Shown here one piece after another: positions 16,374 to 24,593 of a stretch of 31,699 nt of DNA. Within the stretch, counting starts at the first letter, position 1; each line of letters begins with the position of its first letter. This DNA comes from an uncultured Alphaproteobacteria bacterium (GTDB lineage Bacteria; Pseudomonadota; Alphaproteobacteria; CAAHEQ01; UBA3637). The stretch covers positions 1 through 31,699 of the forward strand of contig CANREI010000005.1 of NCBI GenBank assembly GCA_947629595.1, in the 5' to 3' direction. The notes beneath the pieces are model-generated. The model made no database searches. It was not told the DNA's origin and saw only the letters and a list, made by a program, of their open reading frames with translations. The translations under genes were made by a program, and so were the position numbers.

Positions 16374-16406
16374 CGGAGCAGATTTTTAACCTGCTCCGTT
16401 TTTTTT
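16374..16406 (+). terminator. Rho-independent terminator of pilin 2
   Basis: CGGAGCAG/CTGCTCCG stem followed by eight T. It is the mirror copy of 15034-15066, including flanking bases back to the stop codon. Confidence 0.92.
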
Positions 16407-16489
16407 AAAGCTTTTTCAAAACCGCGCACACATTAAGGCCACACACATAAAAGCCCAAGCGCCAAAATTAAAAGTTCGGCACAAAATTT

Positions 16490-17440
16490 TTACGATTTTT
16501 GACGAACAGCCTGCTTTTTCCGAGCCGTTCCGCGAGAAGCGCCTTGCGTTGCCACTTTTTTAGCCTTTTTCGGTTGCGCGGTGCCGGAATCGTTCGCGGG
16601 CGGCGTGATTAAAACACGAATCATTTTTTCCTTTTCCGTCCACGGCAGATAAGATGTGATAAAATCCATGGCGCGCTCGCCTTTAAAACTTCTTTGTTGC
16701 GCATCGGCCCCTGCCCGAAGCAGCTGTTCCACCATACGAATTTGATGCGTTTGAACGGCAAACATAAGCGGCGTTATGCCGTTTTGATCACCGGCATTCA
16801 CGTTCACTTTTTCATCAAGCAATTTTTGCACCTGCTTTTCATCTTGACTTAAAACGGCATTGATTAACGCCTCCGTTTGAGCCATGGTTTCTTCATAAGA
16901 AGGCGTACTTACCGTTTTTTTATTCCTTAACCCGCTGATTTCCATTAAGTTTTTATCATACAAAGCCAAAAGCATTATCATTTTTTTGGCATCTTTCTTT
17001 AAAGCACGCATGACCGGCGTATAGCCTTTTTTATCTTCAATATCGGTTTTGGCGCCTGCTTTCAACAACGCATCGGCAATGGGCAGACAATCGCGCTCAA
17101 CGGCATAAAACAGCGCCGTTTCGCCCGCATCATTTTGAAGATTAACCGACGCCCCGTGAGAAAGCAGAAAATCAACCATTTCTTTATTGTTTTGCCACAC
17201 CGCCGCCATTAACAGCGTTTCGCCGCCCTCCGTTTCTTGAACATCCACGTTTCTATCATAATTTTCAATCAATTTTTTTAAATGCGGCAAATCATTTTTA
17301 TCAACCGCCTGAAAATAGGCCACATCGCATGTTTCCAGCCATTCGGACACGCGATTCATCCATAAACCCGCTTTGTTGCGCACTTGACTCAACGCCGAAC
17401 GCACCGCATCGGCCGCCTTTTGCATATTTTCTTTTATCAT
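16490..17440 (-). CDS. Ankyrin-repeat protein (316 aa)
   Basis: Ankyrin repeats are visible at about residues 70-165 (GGETLLMAAVWQNNKEMVDFLLSHG, then AGETALFYAVERD, then KGYTPVMRALKKD) and again at about 190-260 (NGITPLMFAVQTH). They typically mediate protein-protein contacts. The N-terminal 45 residues are helical; the last ~45 are very basic (Lys/Arg/Ala/Gln) and could bind nucleic acid or be disordered. There is no signal peptide. AAGGGG lies 6 bases before the ATG. It has its own promoter, divergent from rnpB. Two other ankyrin proteins lie in the window (18068 and 25865), a family expansion common in host-associated alphaproteobacteria. Confidence 0.88.
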   Translation of the reverse strand: MIKENMQKAADAVRSALSQVRNKAGLWMNRVSEWLETCDVAYFQAVDKNDLPHLKKLIENYDRNVDVQETEGGETLLMAAVWQNNKEMVDFLLSHGASVNLQNDAGETALFYAVERDCLPIADALLKAGAKTDIEDKKGYTPVMRALKKDAKKMIMLLALYDKNLMEISGLRNKKTVSTPSYEETMAQTEALINAVLSQDEKQVQKLLDEKVNVNAGDQNGITPLMFAVQTHQIRMVEQLLRAGADAQQRSFKGERAMDFITSYLPWTEKEKMIRVLITPPANDSGTAQPKKAKKVATQGASRGTARKKQAVRQKS

Positions 17441-17485
17441 TTGTTACCCCTTTCATCAAATTTTGTTCAACACAAACGTAAAGTT

Positions 17486-17514
17486 AATTTACCGTAAAAA
17501 TTGACAAAAGTCAA
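17486..17514 (-). promoter_or_regulatory. Promoter of the 316-aa ankyrin gene
   Basis: Minus-strand TTGACT-N17-TAAATT, divergent from the rnpB promoter. Confidence 0.7.
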
Positions 17515-17559
17515 GCAAAAAAACACCAGCCCTTTATTTTTTTCATTTTCAAAAGACTG

Positions 17560-17588
17560 TTGACAAAGAAACATTATTTTGATATACT
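17560..17588 (+). promoter_or_regulatory. rnpB promoter
   Basis: TTGACA-N17-TATACT, a near-consensus sigma70 promoter 8 bases before the RNA's 5' stem. Confidence 0.88.
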
Positions 17589-17595
17589 TTTTTTC

Positions 17596-17973
17596 GTCAG
17601 ATAATCGGATAATCGCCGGTGCATTTTAACCATCACGCGCATCGGAGGAAAGTCCGGGCTTCACGGGAACACGATACCGGATAACGTCCGGCCGGGGCGA
17701 CCCGAGGGAAAGTGTCACAGAAAATAAACCGCCGATATTCTTATCGGTAAGGGTGAAACGGCGCAGGTAAAAGCTCACCGCGCTTTAAGCAATTAAGGCG
17801 GCAGGAAAAACCCTATCGGAAGCAAGACCAAAATATGACGGACAACGGCTTGCCGTTGTAAAAAGGAGCGTTCCCGCTCTGCCGACGAGAGGTAGGTCGC
17901 TCGAAATAAGCAGTAATGTTTATTCCAGACGAATGATTATCTTCAACAAAACCCGGCTTACAGATTATCTGAC
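17596..17973 (+). ncRNA. rnpB: RNase P RNA, bacterial class A
   Basis: The catalytic RNA that removes tRNA 5' leaders. Conserved core landmarks are present in order: GGAGGAAAGTCCGGGCT near the 5' side, AAGGGTGAAACGGCGC in the middle, the CCTATCGGAAGCAAGACC segment, and GAGAGGTAGGTCGCTCG towards the 3' side. The ends pair as GTCAGATAATC with GATTATCTGAC, which defines the boundaries. The length of about 378 nt is normal for class A. Confidence 0.96.
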
Positions 17974-18004
17974 ACTTTTTCTCTGTTTTGCGCGCGTTTT
18001 TTCG

Positions 18005-18033
18005 TTGACTTATCAAGAAAATCTCTCTACAAT
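18005..18033 (+). promoter_or_regulatory. Promoter of the 494-aa ankyrin gene
   Basis: TTGACT-N17-TACAAT. It overlaps an upstream in-frame ATG at 18032, which rules that ATG out as the start. Confidence 0.75.
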
Positions 18034-18067
18034 GAAGAAAAAATTTCTTTCATCATCGGAGAATAAA

Positions 18068-19552
18068 ATGCTTCATCTTTTGAACAAAAAATCAACAGCG
18101 GCTTTCGTGAAAAATATTCTGGCTGTTTTTAATGACGGCAAAATGCATTCGCCTTTTCTCTTTCTGCCGGGCGCCAACAAAAAGTTTAGCATTGATGTGG
18201 GCTATCGCCTGCACCGGCTGCAAGAAGTTTTGAATGAATTTCCCTATCAATTTAACGATTTATCCGCAACGGAAAAAGAAAAACTCATTCAAGGCACGCT
18301 TTATAAAAAATGGATGCATGAAGAATCCGGCTATTTGGTGCCCAATCCTTATGAAGAATTAACACAGCTGCTTTTTCGGCATCATGTGCTTGACTCGCAT
18401 TCCGAGTTGATTGAATGGAATAAAGTGTTGCAGCCGCAATTATCAGGTATGTTGAGCGAAGAAAAAGATGTTAACTTTTTAATCAATCACAACTTCCTTT
18501 CTTTGTGGACAAATTATCACACCATTGAAGGAATCACACCAATCGCCGTTGAGGCGCTGACACAGTTTCCCGAACAGATTGATTATGAATGCGCCAATAA
18601 AAACACGGTGTTTCACGGCTTCATTAAAAAATGTTACGGACAGAAACATATTGATTTACTCACTTTGGATTTTTTCGGCTGGCAACACAAACGTTTAGAG
18701 CCGGAAGTTAATGAAAATGATATAACGGAACGGGTGCAAGCCTTATTAAACACAAAGCCGAACGTTAACACGCAAAACAATCAGGGAGATACGCCCCTCA
18801 CCTCTTTGCTTAAAAATGCGCATAACTATGAACATTCCTCTTTTGCAAAAATTGTTCAATCGCTCATTTCAGCCGGCGCCGATGTGACTCATCAAAACGC
18901 GGCAGGATTGACACCCGTTCAATATATTGTGCCAATCTTAATTCATACGGAAAGACGTTTTAATCAGTTTATGCGAAGTGAAAATTATTGGATTCCCGAG
19001 TTTCGGCGTTGTTTTGACACAATCAATAATACCATATATGAAAACCTGGCGCATATTACCCGTGCGCTGATAAATGCCGGCGCCGATTTGAATATAAAAT
19101 ATGAAAAAGGCTTTGAAAAAGGCAGCACGCCTTTAATGCTTTTCATTCAACAGGAGCGGCACGAAAAAACATTAGATGAACCGTTGCGGGAAATATTATC
19201 CTCCCTTTTGAAAAAAGCCGATTTAAGCTTAACAAATGCGGCCGGCGAAACGCCGTTATTGATGGCTTTGAACGGCCAAAACAAGGAAATAACGCAATCT
19301 TTGTTAGAGGCCGGTGCCGATTTGAACGATGTGTTAACGCATCAACAAAAATTATATGAAAAGCGCTTCAATGCCTTTAAAAACAATGTGATTCAAGATG
19401 TTAACCTCACATTAAAGCATTTACCCGTTGAATATCAGCAACCGTTTATGAAAAAGTTAAATGCGGCGCCCGATCATCATATGGCCAAGCTGATTGCTTC
19501 CCAAAAGGCAGAATTAAAACCGAAAGATAAGGAACGCACGCGCGAAAATTAA
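18068..19552 (+). CDS. Ankyrin-repeat protein (494 aa)
   Basis: ATG 18068 is chosen because GGAG lies 7 bases upstream and the earlier ATGs lie in the promoter or inside rnpB. Residues 1-200 are an unrecognised, mostly helical domain. From about residue 225 ankyrin repeats appear (VNTQNNQGDTPLTSLL, then ISAGADVTHQNAAGLTPVQYI, then INAGADLNIKYEKG...STPLMLF, then NAAGETPLLMALNGQNKEITQSLLEAGADL). Long inserts separate some repeats. A helical tail follows. There is no signal peptide. The role is unknown; ankyrin proteins in host-associated bacteria are often, but not always, exported. Confidence 0.88.
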   Translation: MLHLLNKKSTAAFVKNILAVFNDGKMHSPFLFLPGANKKFSIDVGYRLHRLQEVLNEFPYQFNDLSATEKEKLIQGTLYKKWMHEESGYLVPNPYEELTQLLFRHHVLDSHSELIEWNKVLQPQLSGMLSEEKDVNFLINHNFLSLWTNYHTIEGITPIAVEALTQFPEQIDYECANKNTVFHGFIKKCYGQKHIDLLTLDFFGWQHKRLEPEVNENDITERVQALLNTKPNVNTQNNQGDTPLTSLLKNAHNYEHSSFAKIVQSLISAGADVTHQNAAGLTPVQYIVPILIHTERRFNQFMRSENYWIPEFRRCFDTINNTIYENLAHITRALINAGADLNIKYEKGFEKGSTPLMLFIQQERHEKTLDEPLREILSSLLKKADLSLTNAAGETPLLMALNGQNKEITQSLLEAGADLNDVLTHQQKLYEKRFNAFKNNVIQDVNLTLKHLPVEYQQPFMKKLNAAPDHHMAKLIASQKAELKPKDKERTREN

Positions 19553-19592
19553 ATTGATTTGCAGGAACTGATGTTTCAAAAAGGAGGCACGT

Positions 19593-19814
19593 ATGAAAAA
19601 GGCAAGAAAATGCGTTTTTTGGGGGGCTTTTTGTTTATGCGCGGTGTGTTTAAATTGTTTTGCGCAGGAAATAAAGGAGAATCCCATGAAAATCACAATC
19701 AACATTTATTATACCGGTCAAAATGATAACGCGCGCCAATTTGCCGAAGAAATGGAAAAAAGCGGCACGGTTTCGGCCATTCGCCAGGAAAAGGGAAACA
19801 AGCGTTATGCTTAA
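19593..19814 (+). pseudogene. Truncated secreted quinol-monooxygenase-like gene
   Basis: The 73-residue product has a signal peptide (about residues 1-25, ending CFAQ) and then MKITINIYYTGQNDNARQFA...SGTVSAIRQEKGNKRY. This matches the first half of small ABM-fold (YgiN-like) quinol monooxygenases, which normally continue another ~50-60 residues. Here the frame stops soon after the GN-x-RY motif, and the following DNA is the palindromic repeat cluster, so the gene looks cut off. Two starts each have a strong ribosome site: AAGGAGG before ATG 19593 and AAAGGAG before the internal ATG at 19686, where the non-secreted homologues begin. It lies 40 bases after the ankyrin gene. Confidence 0.7.
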
Positions 19815-19869
19815 AAACAGATAGAAAAGCTATCATTTCGGCACGGTCTCTTATTTTTGACTGATATTT

Positions 19870-20620
19870 ATTTTTGGGGGTAACTGTATTTGCTTTTTTT
19901 CTTATTTTCGGCAGGAAGCGGTGGTGCGTAGAATGTGAGTCGGCGCGGTGATAAAATAAAGGCCGATTTTATTTTTTTCTATTTGCAGGTGATAATTTCT
20001 CTCTCTTATTTTCGGGCGGAAGTGCCGGCGCGCGAAGTGTGAGCCGGCACGGTGGCAAAATAAAGGCTGAATTTATTTTTTCTTTATTGGCAGATGATGA
20101 AATTCTCTCATTTTCGGCGGGAAGTGCTGTCCCGTGAAACGTGGGACAGCGCGGTGTGCCGAAAATAAGAGAATGGCAGGAAGCAAAAAAGAGAAACGGT
20201 TGCAATAATTGTGTTTCTACCTCTCATTCTCGGCGGATGTGGGACGTCGCGAAAAGTGACGTCCTGCTATGTGCCGAGAATGAGGCAATTCGGTAGGGTG
20301 AAAGGTAAAAGATTATCGCTTTGTTTCTTAATTTTCGGCGGAAAGTGCTGTCCTGTGAAACGTAGGACAGCGCGGTGTGCCGAAAATAAGAAAATGGCAG
20401 GAAGCAAAAAAGAGAAACGGTTGTAATAATTGTATCTCTGTCTCTCATTCTCGGCGGGTGTGGGACGGCGCGAAAAGTGCCGTCCCGCTATGTGCCGAGA
20501 ATGAGAAAGAAAAGGCAGCGAAACTAGGCTTTTTTTTTAAATATTGCCGATGATGTTTTTCACTCTATCGGCGGATGTGGAGCGGCTTAAACTGTGCCGC
20601 TCCGCTATGGGCCGATAGAG
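19870..20620. repeat. Palindromic repeat cluster 1 (seven copies)
   Basis: Seven ~60-65-bp two-stem palindromes at 19901-19961, 20005-20065, 20105-20171, 20221-20284, 20325-20393, 20441-20506 and 20563-20620. Each has an outer stem (TTATTTTCGGC, ATTCTCGGC or CTATCGGC paired with its complement) and an inner stem whose sequence changes from copy to copy while staying paired, for example GGACGTC/GACGTCC against GGAGCGGC/GCCGCTCC. Inner flanks define two subtypes: GGAAGTG...GCGCGGTG and GGATGTG...CGCTATG. The cluster fills the space between the truncated gene and the EGF-pilin gene; I see no protein-coding gene in it. Confidence 0.92.
20105..20510. repeat. 221-bp tandem duplication inside cluster 1
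   Basis: The module of palindrome three, linker and palindrome four (from 20105) is repeated with a 221-bp offset as palindromes five and six. The linkers share GGCAGGAAGCAAAAAAGAG. The stems of the duplicated palindromes differ by paired changes (GTCCC/GGGAC against GTCCT/AGGAC). Confidence 0.85.
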
Positions 20621-20655
20621 GAAAAAGTCGAACTTTTTACGAAATAGCAATCATA

Positions 20656-22581
20656 TTAAAAACTCTCAATCGCTTCTTCTTTATCGCAATTATCGCCGGT
20701 GAAACCGCTATAACATTCACAATATCCCCCGCCATTAGCAGTGTTGTGCCACGAACCATGATTGCTGCAATAACCTTCTTTGGAACAATCTGTACCGCCC
20801 CAACCGGAATAGCATTGTGTGCATATTCCCGTATTGGCATCATAACCGCTTCCATGTCCGTTGCATTTATCGCAATCATCACCGCTCCAACCGCTATAGC
20901 ATGTACATTTTTCCGTATTGGCATCATAACTGAGCCCATGTCCGCTGCATTTATCACATTTAGCACCGTACCAATTGGAATTGCAGGAACAGCGATTTCC
21001 TTTCTCATACCAGGAACCATGTCCACTGCAATCAGCATATTCGGAACAATCTGCACCGTACCAACCGTAATTGCAGGAACAATAACCTCCGTCAGCAGTG
21101 TTGTACCACATACCATGATTGCTGCAATAACCTGTTGTGGAACAATCTGTACCACCCCAACCGGAATTGCACACGCACATTCCCGTACTACTACTATAGC
21201 TCCATCCATGTCCGCTGCATTTATCACATTTAGCACCGTACCAACCGAAATTGCAGGAACAGTAACCTCCTCTGCTGTTGTACCAAGTACCATGATTGCT
21301 GCAAGCACCTTCTTCGGAACAATCTGTACCGCCCCAACCGGAATTGCAGGAACAGTAACCTCCTCCGCTGTTGTTCCATGCACCATGTCCACTGCAGACA
21401 CCTTCTTCGGAACAATCCGTGCCGCCCCAACCGGAATTGCAGGAACAGTAACCTCCGTCAACAGTATTGTGCCAAGTACCATGTCCACTGCAAGCACCTT
21501 GTTCGGAACAATCCGTGCCGCCCCAACCGGAACTGCAGTAACAGTAACCTCCGTCAGCAGTATTGTACCAAGTACCATGATTGCTGCAAGCACCTTCTTC
21601 GGAACAATCTGTACCACCCCAACCGGAATTGCACCGTTTGCATATTCCACTGGAGTCGTAGTCGGCTCCATGTCCGCTGCACTTATCACAATTAGCACCG
21701 TACCAACCGGAACCATAATCGCAGGAACAGTAACCATAATAATTATCATTCCACCATGTACCATGTCCACTGCAAACACCTTCTTCGGAACAATCTTTAC
21801 CGCCCCAACCTCGCTCACAAACACAATATGGCACACTCTCTGAATAATACTGTAATGAGCCATGTTTACAATTAATTCCAACCTTATCATCATCTTCTTC
21901 GGTTGTTGTTGTGGTTGCATGGGTTGTTACAGTTGTTGTTGATGTGACCTTTGTCGTCGTTGTCGGCGTTGCTGATTCTGTTGAGGTGGTCGGCTCCGTT
22001 ACCTCCGGCACGGGCGTGTGAGTTTCCGATTCCTCCGGTCGCGGAATTCCACCCTCAACCGTGGTATCGGTATCAAAAAACACCGTTACGATGTTACCCG
22101 TATCATCACATTCATCTGCCCCGCCATTAATTTCAAGCTCGGAAGCATAAGCCAAACCGGAAACGGAATCACTCAACATATTACATACGCGCTTCGGAAG
22201 CCCCCTTACCGTCATGGAATACATTGTTTCATCAAGATATTGACAGTCATGCCCGAAACTTGCTTCTTCCCCGCAAGCATATTCGAATCCGTAATCCACC
22301 GTGCGAAACTTGTTTTCATCATAGGGCGAACCCAATGAAAGCGTTACGCCGTCGGGATTTCCCTTTTGTAATAACATAGCCAATTGCGCACTGTTCAGAT
22401 TCATTTCGTAGAGAATTTGATTCGACACATGCTTATCCATGCCCCACCGATACCCCGCAATGCCGCCGATGCTTATAACGCCGATAATGGCCAAAACGCC
22501 AAGCATTTCAACCATACTGCGCCCGTCTTGGGCCTGATTTTGAACTTGTTTTAATTGTTTTTTCTTTATTTTATTGCTCAT
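20656..22581 (-). CDS. Pilin-like protein with 13 EGF-like repeats (641 aa)
   Basis: The N-terminus has a 20-residue basic leader, prepilin site DG|RSMVEM with Glu at +5, and the hydrophobic helix. A pilin-like globular part follows (to about residue 190, with Cys pairs around GFEYACGEE...HDCQYL), then a mucin-like Thr/Ser/Pro linker (about 195-230). From about residue 235 to the end come 13 EGF-like repeats of the form CSxHGxW...GYCSCNSGWGGTDCS, six Cys each, resembling the tenascin/teneurin type. This fits a surface-exposed adhesin on a pilin stalk; EGF arrays are rare in bacteria. AAAGGGG lies 7 bases before the ATG. The repeats are very similar in DNA, so copy number may vary. The promoter is element C; palindromic clusters lie on both sides. 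Confidence 0.92.
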   Translation of the reverse strand: MSNKIKKKQLKQVQNQAQDGRSMVEMLGVLAIIGVISIGGIAGYRWGMDKHVSNQILYEMNLNSAQLAMLLQKGNPDGVTLSLGSPYDENKFRTVDYGFEYACGEEASFGHDCQYLDETMYSMTVRGLPKRVCNMLSDSVSGLAYASELEINGGADECDDTGNIVTVFFDTDTTVEGGIPRPEESETHTPVPEVTEPTTSTESATPTTTTKVTSTTTVTTHATTTTTEEDDDKVGINCKHGSLQYYSESVPYCVCERGWGGKDCSEEGVCSGHGTWWNDNYYGYCSCDYGSGWYGANCDKCSGHGADYDSSGICKRCNSGWGGTDCSEEGACSNHGTWYNTADGGYCYCSSGWGGTDCSEQGACSGHGTWHNTVDGGYCSCNSGWGGTDCSEEGVCSGHGAWNNSGGGYCSCNSGWGGTDCSEEGACSNHGTWYNSRGGYCSCNFGWYGAKCDKCSGHGWSYSSSTGMCVCNSGWGGTDCSTTGYCSNHGMWYNTADGGYCSCNYGWYGADCSEYADCSGHGSWYEKGNRCSCNSNWYGAKCDKCSGHGLSYDANTEKCTCYSGWSGDDCDKCNGHGSGYDANTGICTQCYSGWGGTDCSKEGYCSNHGSWHNTANGGGYCECYSGFTGDNCDKEEAIESF

Positions 22582-22605
22582 TTTTTAACCCCTTTCGCTA
22601 TAAAA

Positions 22606-22772
22606 AGCATAAAATAAACGTACCTTTAATGCAACGCGGATTCGGGGGCAAAATTACCCTCAAAAAGTGTTGAAACAGTCTTGTTGTAACCCGTTGATAT
22701 TGCATTAAATTTACCTCCAAATAAATTTTTTTTGAAAAAATGCAAAAAAAGTGTTGCAAAAATCGTACGTTT
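22606..22772. promoter_or_regulatory. Regulatory element C
   Basis: Minus-strand promoter TTGCAT-N17-TATGCT (22606-22634) for the EGF-pilin, with GGTACGT in the spacer. A facing copy, GTTGCAAAAATCGTACGTTT, lies at 22753-22772, but GATGCA stands where the -10 should be. The centre differs from elements A and B but shares most bases with element D. Confidence 0.85.
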
Positions 22773-22787
22773 TTTTGATGCATATTC

Positions 22788-22814
22788 AAAAAAAATCGCC
22801 TTGATGAGAGGCGA
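22788..22814 (-). terminator. Terminator of the small RNA
   Basis: Minus-strand TCGCC/GGCGA stem with a nine-base loop followed by eight T. The left stem may also pair elsewhere in the RNA. Confidence 0.8.
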
Positions 22815-22989
22815 CCGGAAGTTGCTAACTATCTGGAATAGTGCAGTATATTGACCAAAAGGCTTATTTTACCGCCTTCCGGTCTTGTTTGACCAATGTT
22901 CCCTTTTGTTTGCACAAAAGAGATTTATTTGTCCATTACGGACTTTTCCAGAGAGGTTAGCATACCTCGGGGCACACATCACTTGCCTT
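22788..22989 (-). ncRNA. Structured small RNA, unclassified (possibly 6S-like)
   Basis: A ~200-nt minus-strand transcript bounded by a near-consensus promoter and a terminator, with no open frame of note. Visible pairings: TGATG with CATCA, TGCTAAC with GTTAGCA and TCTGG with CCAGA as a long-range closing stem. Inside are hairpins GTCC/GGAC, CTTTTGT/ACAAAAG, and an 11-bp GACCGGAAGGC/GCCTTTTGGTC stem. Length and promoter strength fit a housekeeping RNA such as 6S, but the branched interior is not the classical 6S rod, and there is no tmRNA tag or SRP core. It lies between element C and palindrome cluster 2. Confidence 0.6.
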
Positions 22990-22995
22990 GCCTTC

Positions 22996-23024
22996 AGAAT
23001 AAAAGCTTTTCATACCAATGTCAA
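22996..23024 (-). promoter_or_regulatory. Promoter of the small RNA
   Basis: Minus-strand TTGACA-N17-TATTCT, with a perfect -35. The predicted start is near 22989. Confidence 0.8.
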
Positions 23025-23052
23025 GCAGAAAATTTGCATCATTTATTTTTTC

Positions 23053-23600
23053 TCTCTATCGGCCCATAGCGACAGACGACAAAATGCCGTCTGTCCCACC
23101 CGCCGATAGGGGGAAAGGGGAAGCATCGTATTATTTCACACATCCGCCGATAGAGGGAAAAAAGAGAGTGCCATATACAGATAACAGAGTGATACATTAA
23201 AAAAATAACGCCGCTTTCGGTTCTCTACCTTTTCTTTCTCATTCTCGGCACATAGCGGAACGTCACAATTGCGACGTTCCACATCCGCCGAGAATGAGGG
23301 CAGAGACACAATTTCCGTTTCCATCCTTTCTAATTTTCGACCCACCGCGCCGGCGCATATTCTACGCGCCGGCACTTTCCGCCGAAAATAAGAGAAAAAG
23401 CGAATATATCCGCAAAAAAATAAATTATTATCAGCCGAAAATTAAGAAAATCTCATCACCTGCGAATAGGAAGAAAATAAAATCGGCTTTAATTCTGCCA
23501 ACGCACCGGCACATATTCTACGCGCCGACACTTTCCGCCGAAAATAAGAAAAAAAGCAAATACACCCGCAAAAAAATTATCATCAGGCGAAAATTTTATA
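23053..23600. repeat. Palindromic repeat cluster 2 (four copies, inverted)
   Basis: Copies at about 23053-23110, 23238-23298, 23327-23394 and 23488-23549, plus a lone right half (CCGCCGATAGAGGG) near 23145. The whole cluster runs in the opposite orientation to cluster 1. The segment 23435-23590, including its linker (GCAGGTGATGAGA on the minus strand), is an inverted copy of about 19870-20010. No gene is visible in 22990-23680. Confidence 0.9.
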
Positions 23601-23680
23601 AAACGGCAAAAAAGAGCATCAAAAAAGCGGTTTCTTTTCCGAAGCAACCGTGACAAAAAATTTGTTATTCTTTCTCTATA

Positions 23681-24550
23681 CTATAACCCTATATTATCTA
23701 TATATTTTACAAAAAAATCAACCAAAGAACGTTCATTTAAAAGAAAAACATTCAGATTTTTTGCCAGTTTTTTAGCACTTAATGTATATGTTTGATTACT
23801 TACAACTATCGCATAATCACAATTATAAAATTTACTTCCGGCTGCAATTTCTTGAACAGCTTTATTGCCAACCGGCTTTGAATAATATTTACATTGAATT
23901 GCAAAACTTTCATTATTAAAATTTACAATCAAATCAACACCTTGATCACCTGTTTCCGGCGTTCTTTTAACATTTAATCCGCATTTACTTAATAGACTCT
24001 CAATATAGCATTCATAATCTTTTCCTGTCTTAATTTTCTTGGTATTCAGTACATTATTTTGTGATATTTGGGAATTGAAAATTCGTGTAAATACACCATT
24101 AACAAAATCAATATCTTTATTATTAGAAGAATCCATTATTTTGTTTAATTCCGTATTCGGATAAATCACATTATCCAGAAAATATCTCAACTCTGCGGTC
24201 CATTTACGGTTATCCAGCTTTAAATTACCATAATCGTCTTCGTATTTATTTTGATTGAATTTTATGCTTAAAGTTTCAAAATGTTTTTTGATCAGTTTTA
24301 TAACATCATTTGTTATTTTTTCTATTTCTTCTTTTTGTTCAGCTGCTTTCCTTGCTTTTTCAGCCTCTATCACTGCTTTTTGTTCTGCTTTCTGCTTTTC
24401 AATCTCTTTTTCCATTGCTTGTTTTTTTAACATATCACCTATATAGTGTATCAGGTATATTGGTATCAGGAGTACTCCAACATAAATAAGTAGTGACTCT
24501 CTAAATATCACCAATATCGATAATCCCGTTATGAATAACATAAGTTTCAT
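23681..24550 (-). CDS. Membrane-anchored Mrr-type restriction endonuclease-like protein
   Basis: In order: two hydrophobic segments (about residues 4-15 and 20-37), a Lys/Glu/Ala coiled coil (40-85), an unrecognised linker, and a C-terminal Mrr-like nuclease domain (about 175-285). The PD-(D/E)xK pattern is E180/E184 in GKDYECYIES, D206 in GDQGVDLIV and Q219-C-K221 in IQCKYY, then VGNKAVQEI. Mrr-family enzymes cleave modified or foreign DNA; membrane-tethered versions are widespread and poorly characterised. No modification methyltransferase is nearby. There is no good ribosome site before ATG 24550. The gene is strongly AT-rich compared with its neighbours, which may indicate transfer. Confidence 0.87.
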   Translation of the reverse strand: MKLMLFITGLSILVIFRESLLIYVGVLLIPIYLIHYIGDMLKKQAMEKEIEKQKAEQKAVIEAEKARKAAEQKEEIEKITNDVIKLIKKHFETLSIKFNQNKYEDDYGNLKLDNRKWTAELRYFLDNVIYPNTELNKIMDSSNNKDIDFVNGVFTRIFNSQISQNNVLNTKKIKTGKDYECYIESLLSKCGLNVKRTPETGDQGVDLIVNFNNESFAIQCKYYSKPVGNKAVQEIAAGSKFYNCDYAIVVSNQTYTLSAKKLAKNLNVFLLNERSLVDFFVKYIDNIGL

Positions 24551-24593
24551 TTATCTATATCATCCGAATATATGTTAAATTTATTTGAGAAAA

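Larger units (their letters stand above)
15028..16406. repeat. Inverted duplication of a whole pilin transcription unit
   Basis: Both arms contain, in mirror order, terminator, 3' untranslated bases (TTTGGCACATAA-like), pilin gene and ribosome binding site, with promoter halves meeting in the middle. The 5' coding ends and the terminators are the most similar parts; the globular-domain codons have diverged. Confidence 0.85.

Noticed and set aside
17933..18067. Upstream extension of the 494-aa ankyrin protein into rnpB
   Set aside because: The earlier ATGs lie inside rnpB or on the promoter -10; ATG 18068 has the ribosome site.
19870..20620. CRISPR array
   Set aside because: The repeats are palindromes of changing sequence, with uneven spacing, paired variation and no cas genes; linkers are themselves repeated rather than unique spacers.
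20575..21920. Long open frames on both strands across the EGF region (over 420 codons each)
   Set aside because: They are shadows caused by repetition of a stop-free unit; only the 20656-22581 frame has the prepilin start, Cys spacing and ribosome site.
22788..22989. tmRNA or SRP RNA
   Set aside because: A reading from GCAAAC gives a short tag that does not end in the hydrophobic Ala-Ala expected of tmRNA, and the SRP core loop is missing.
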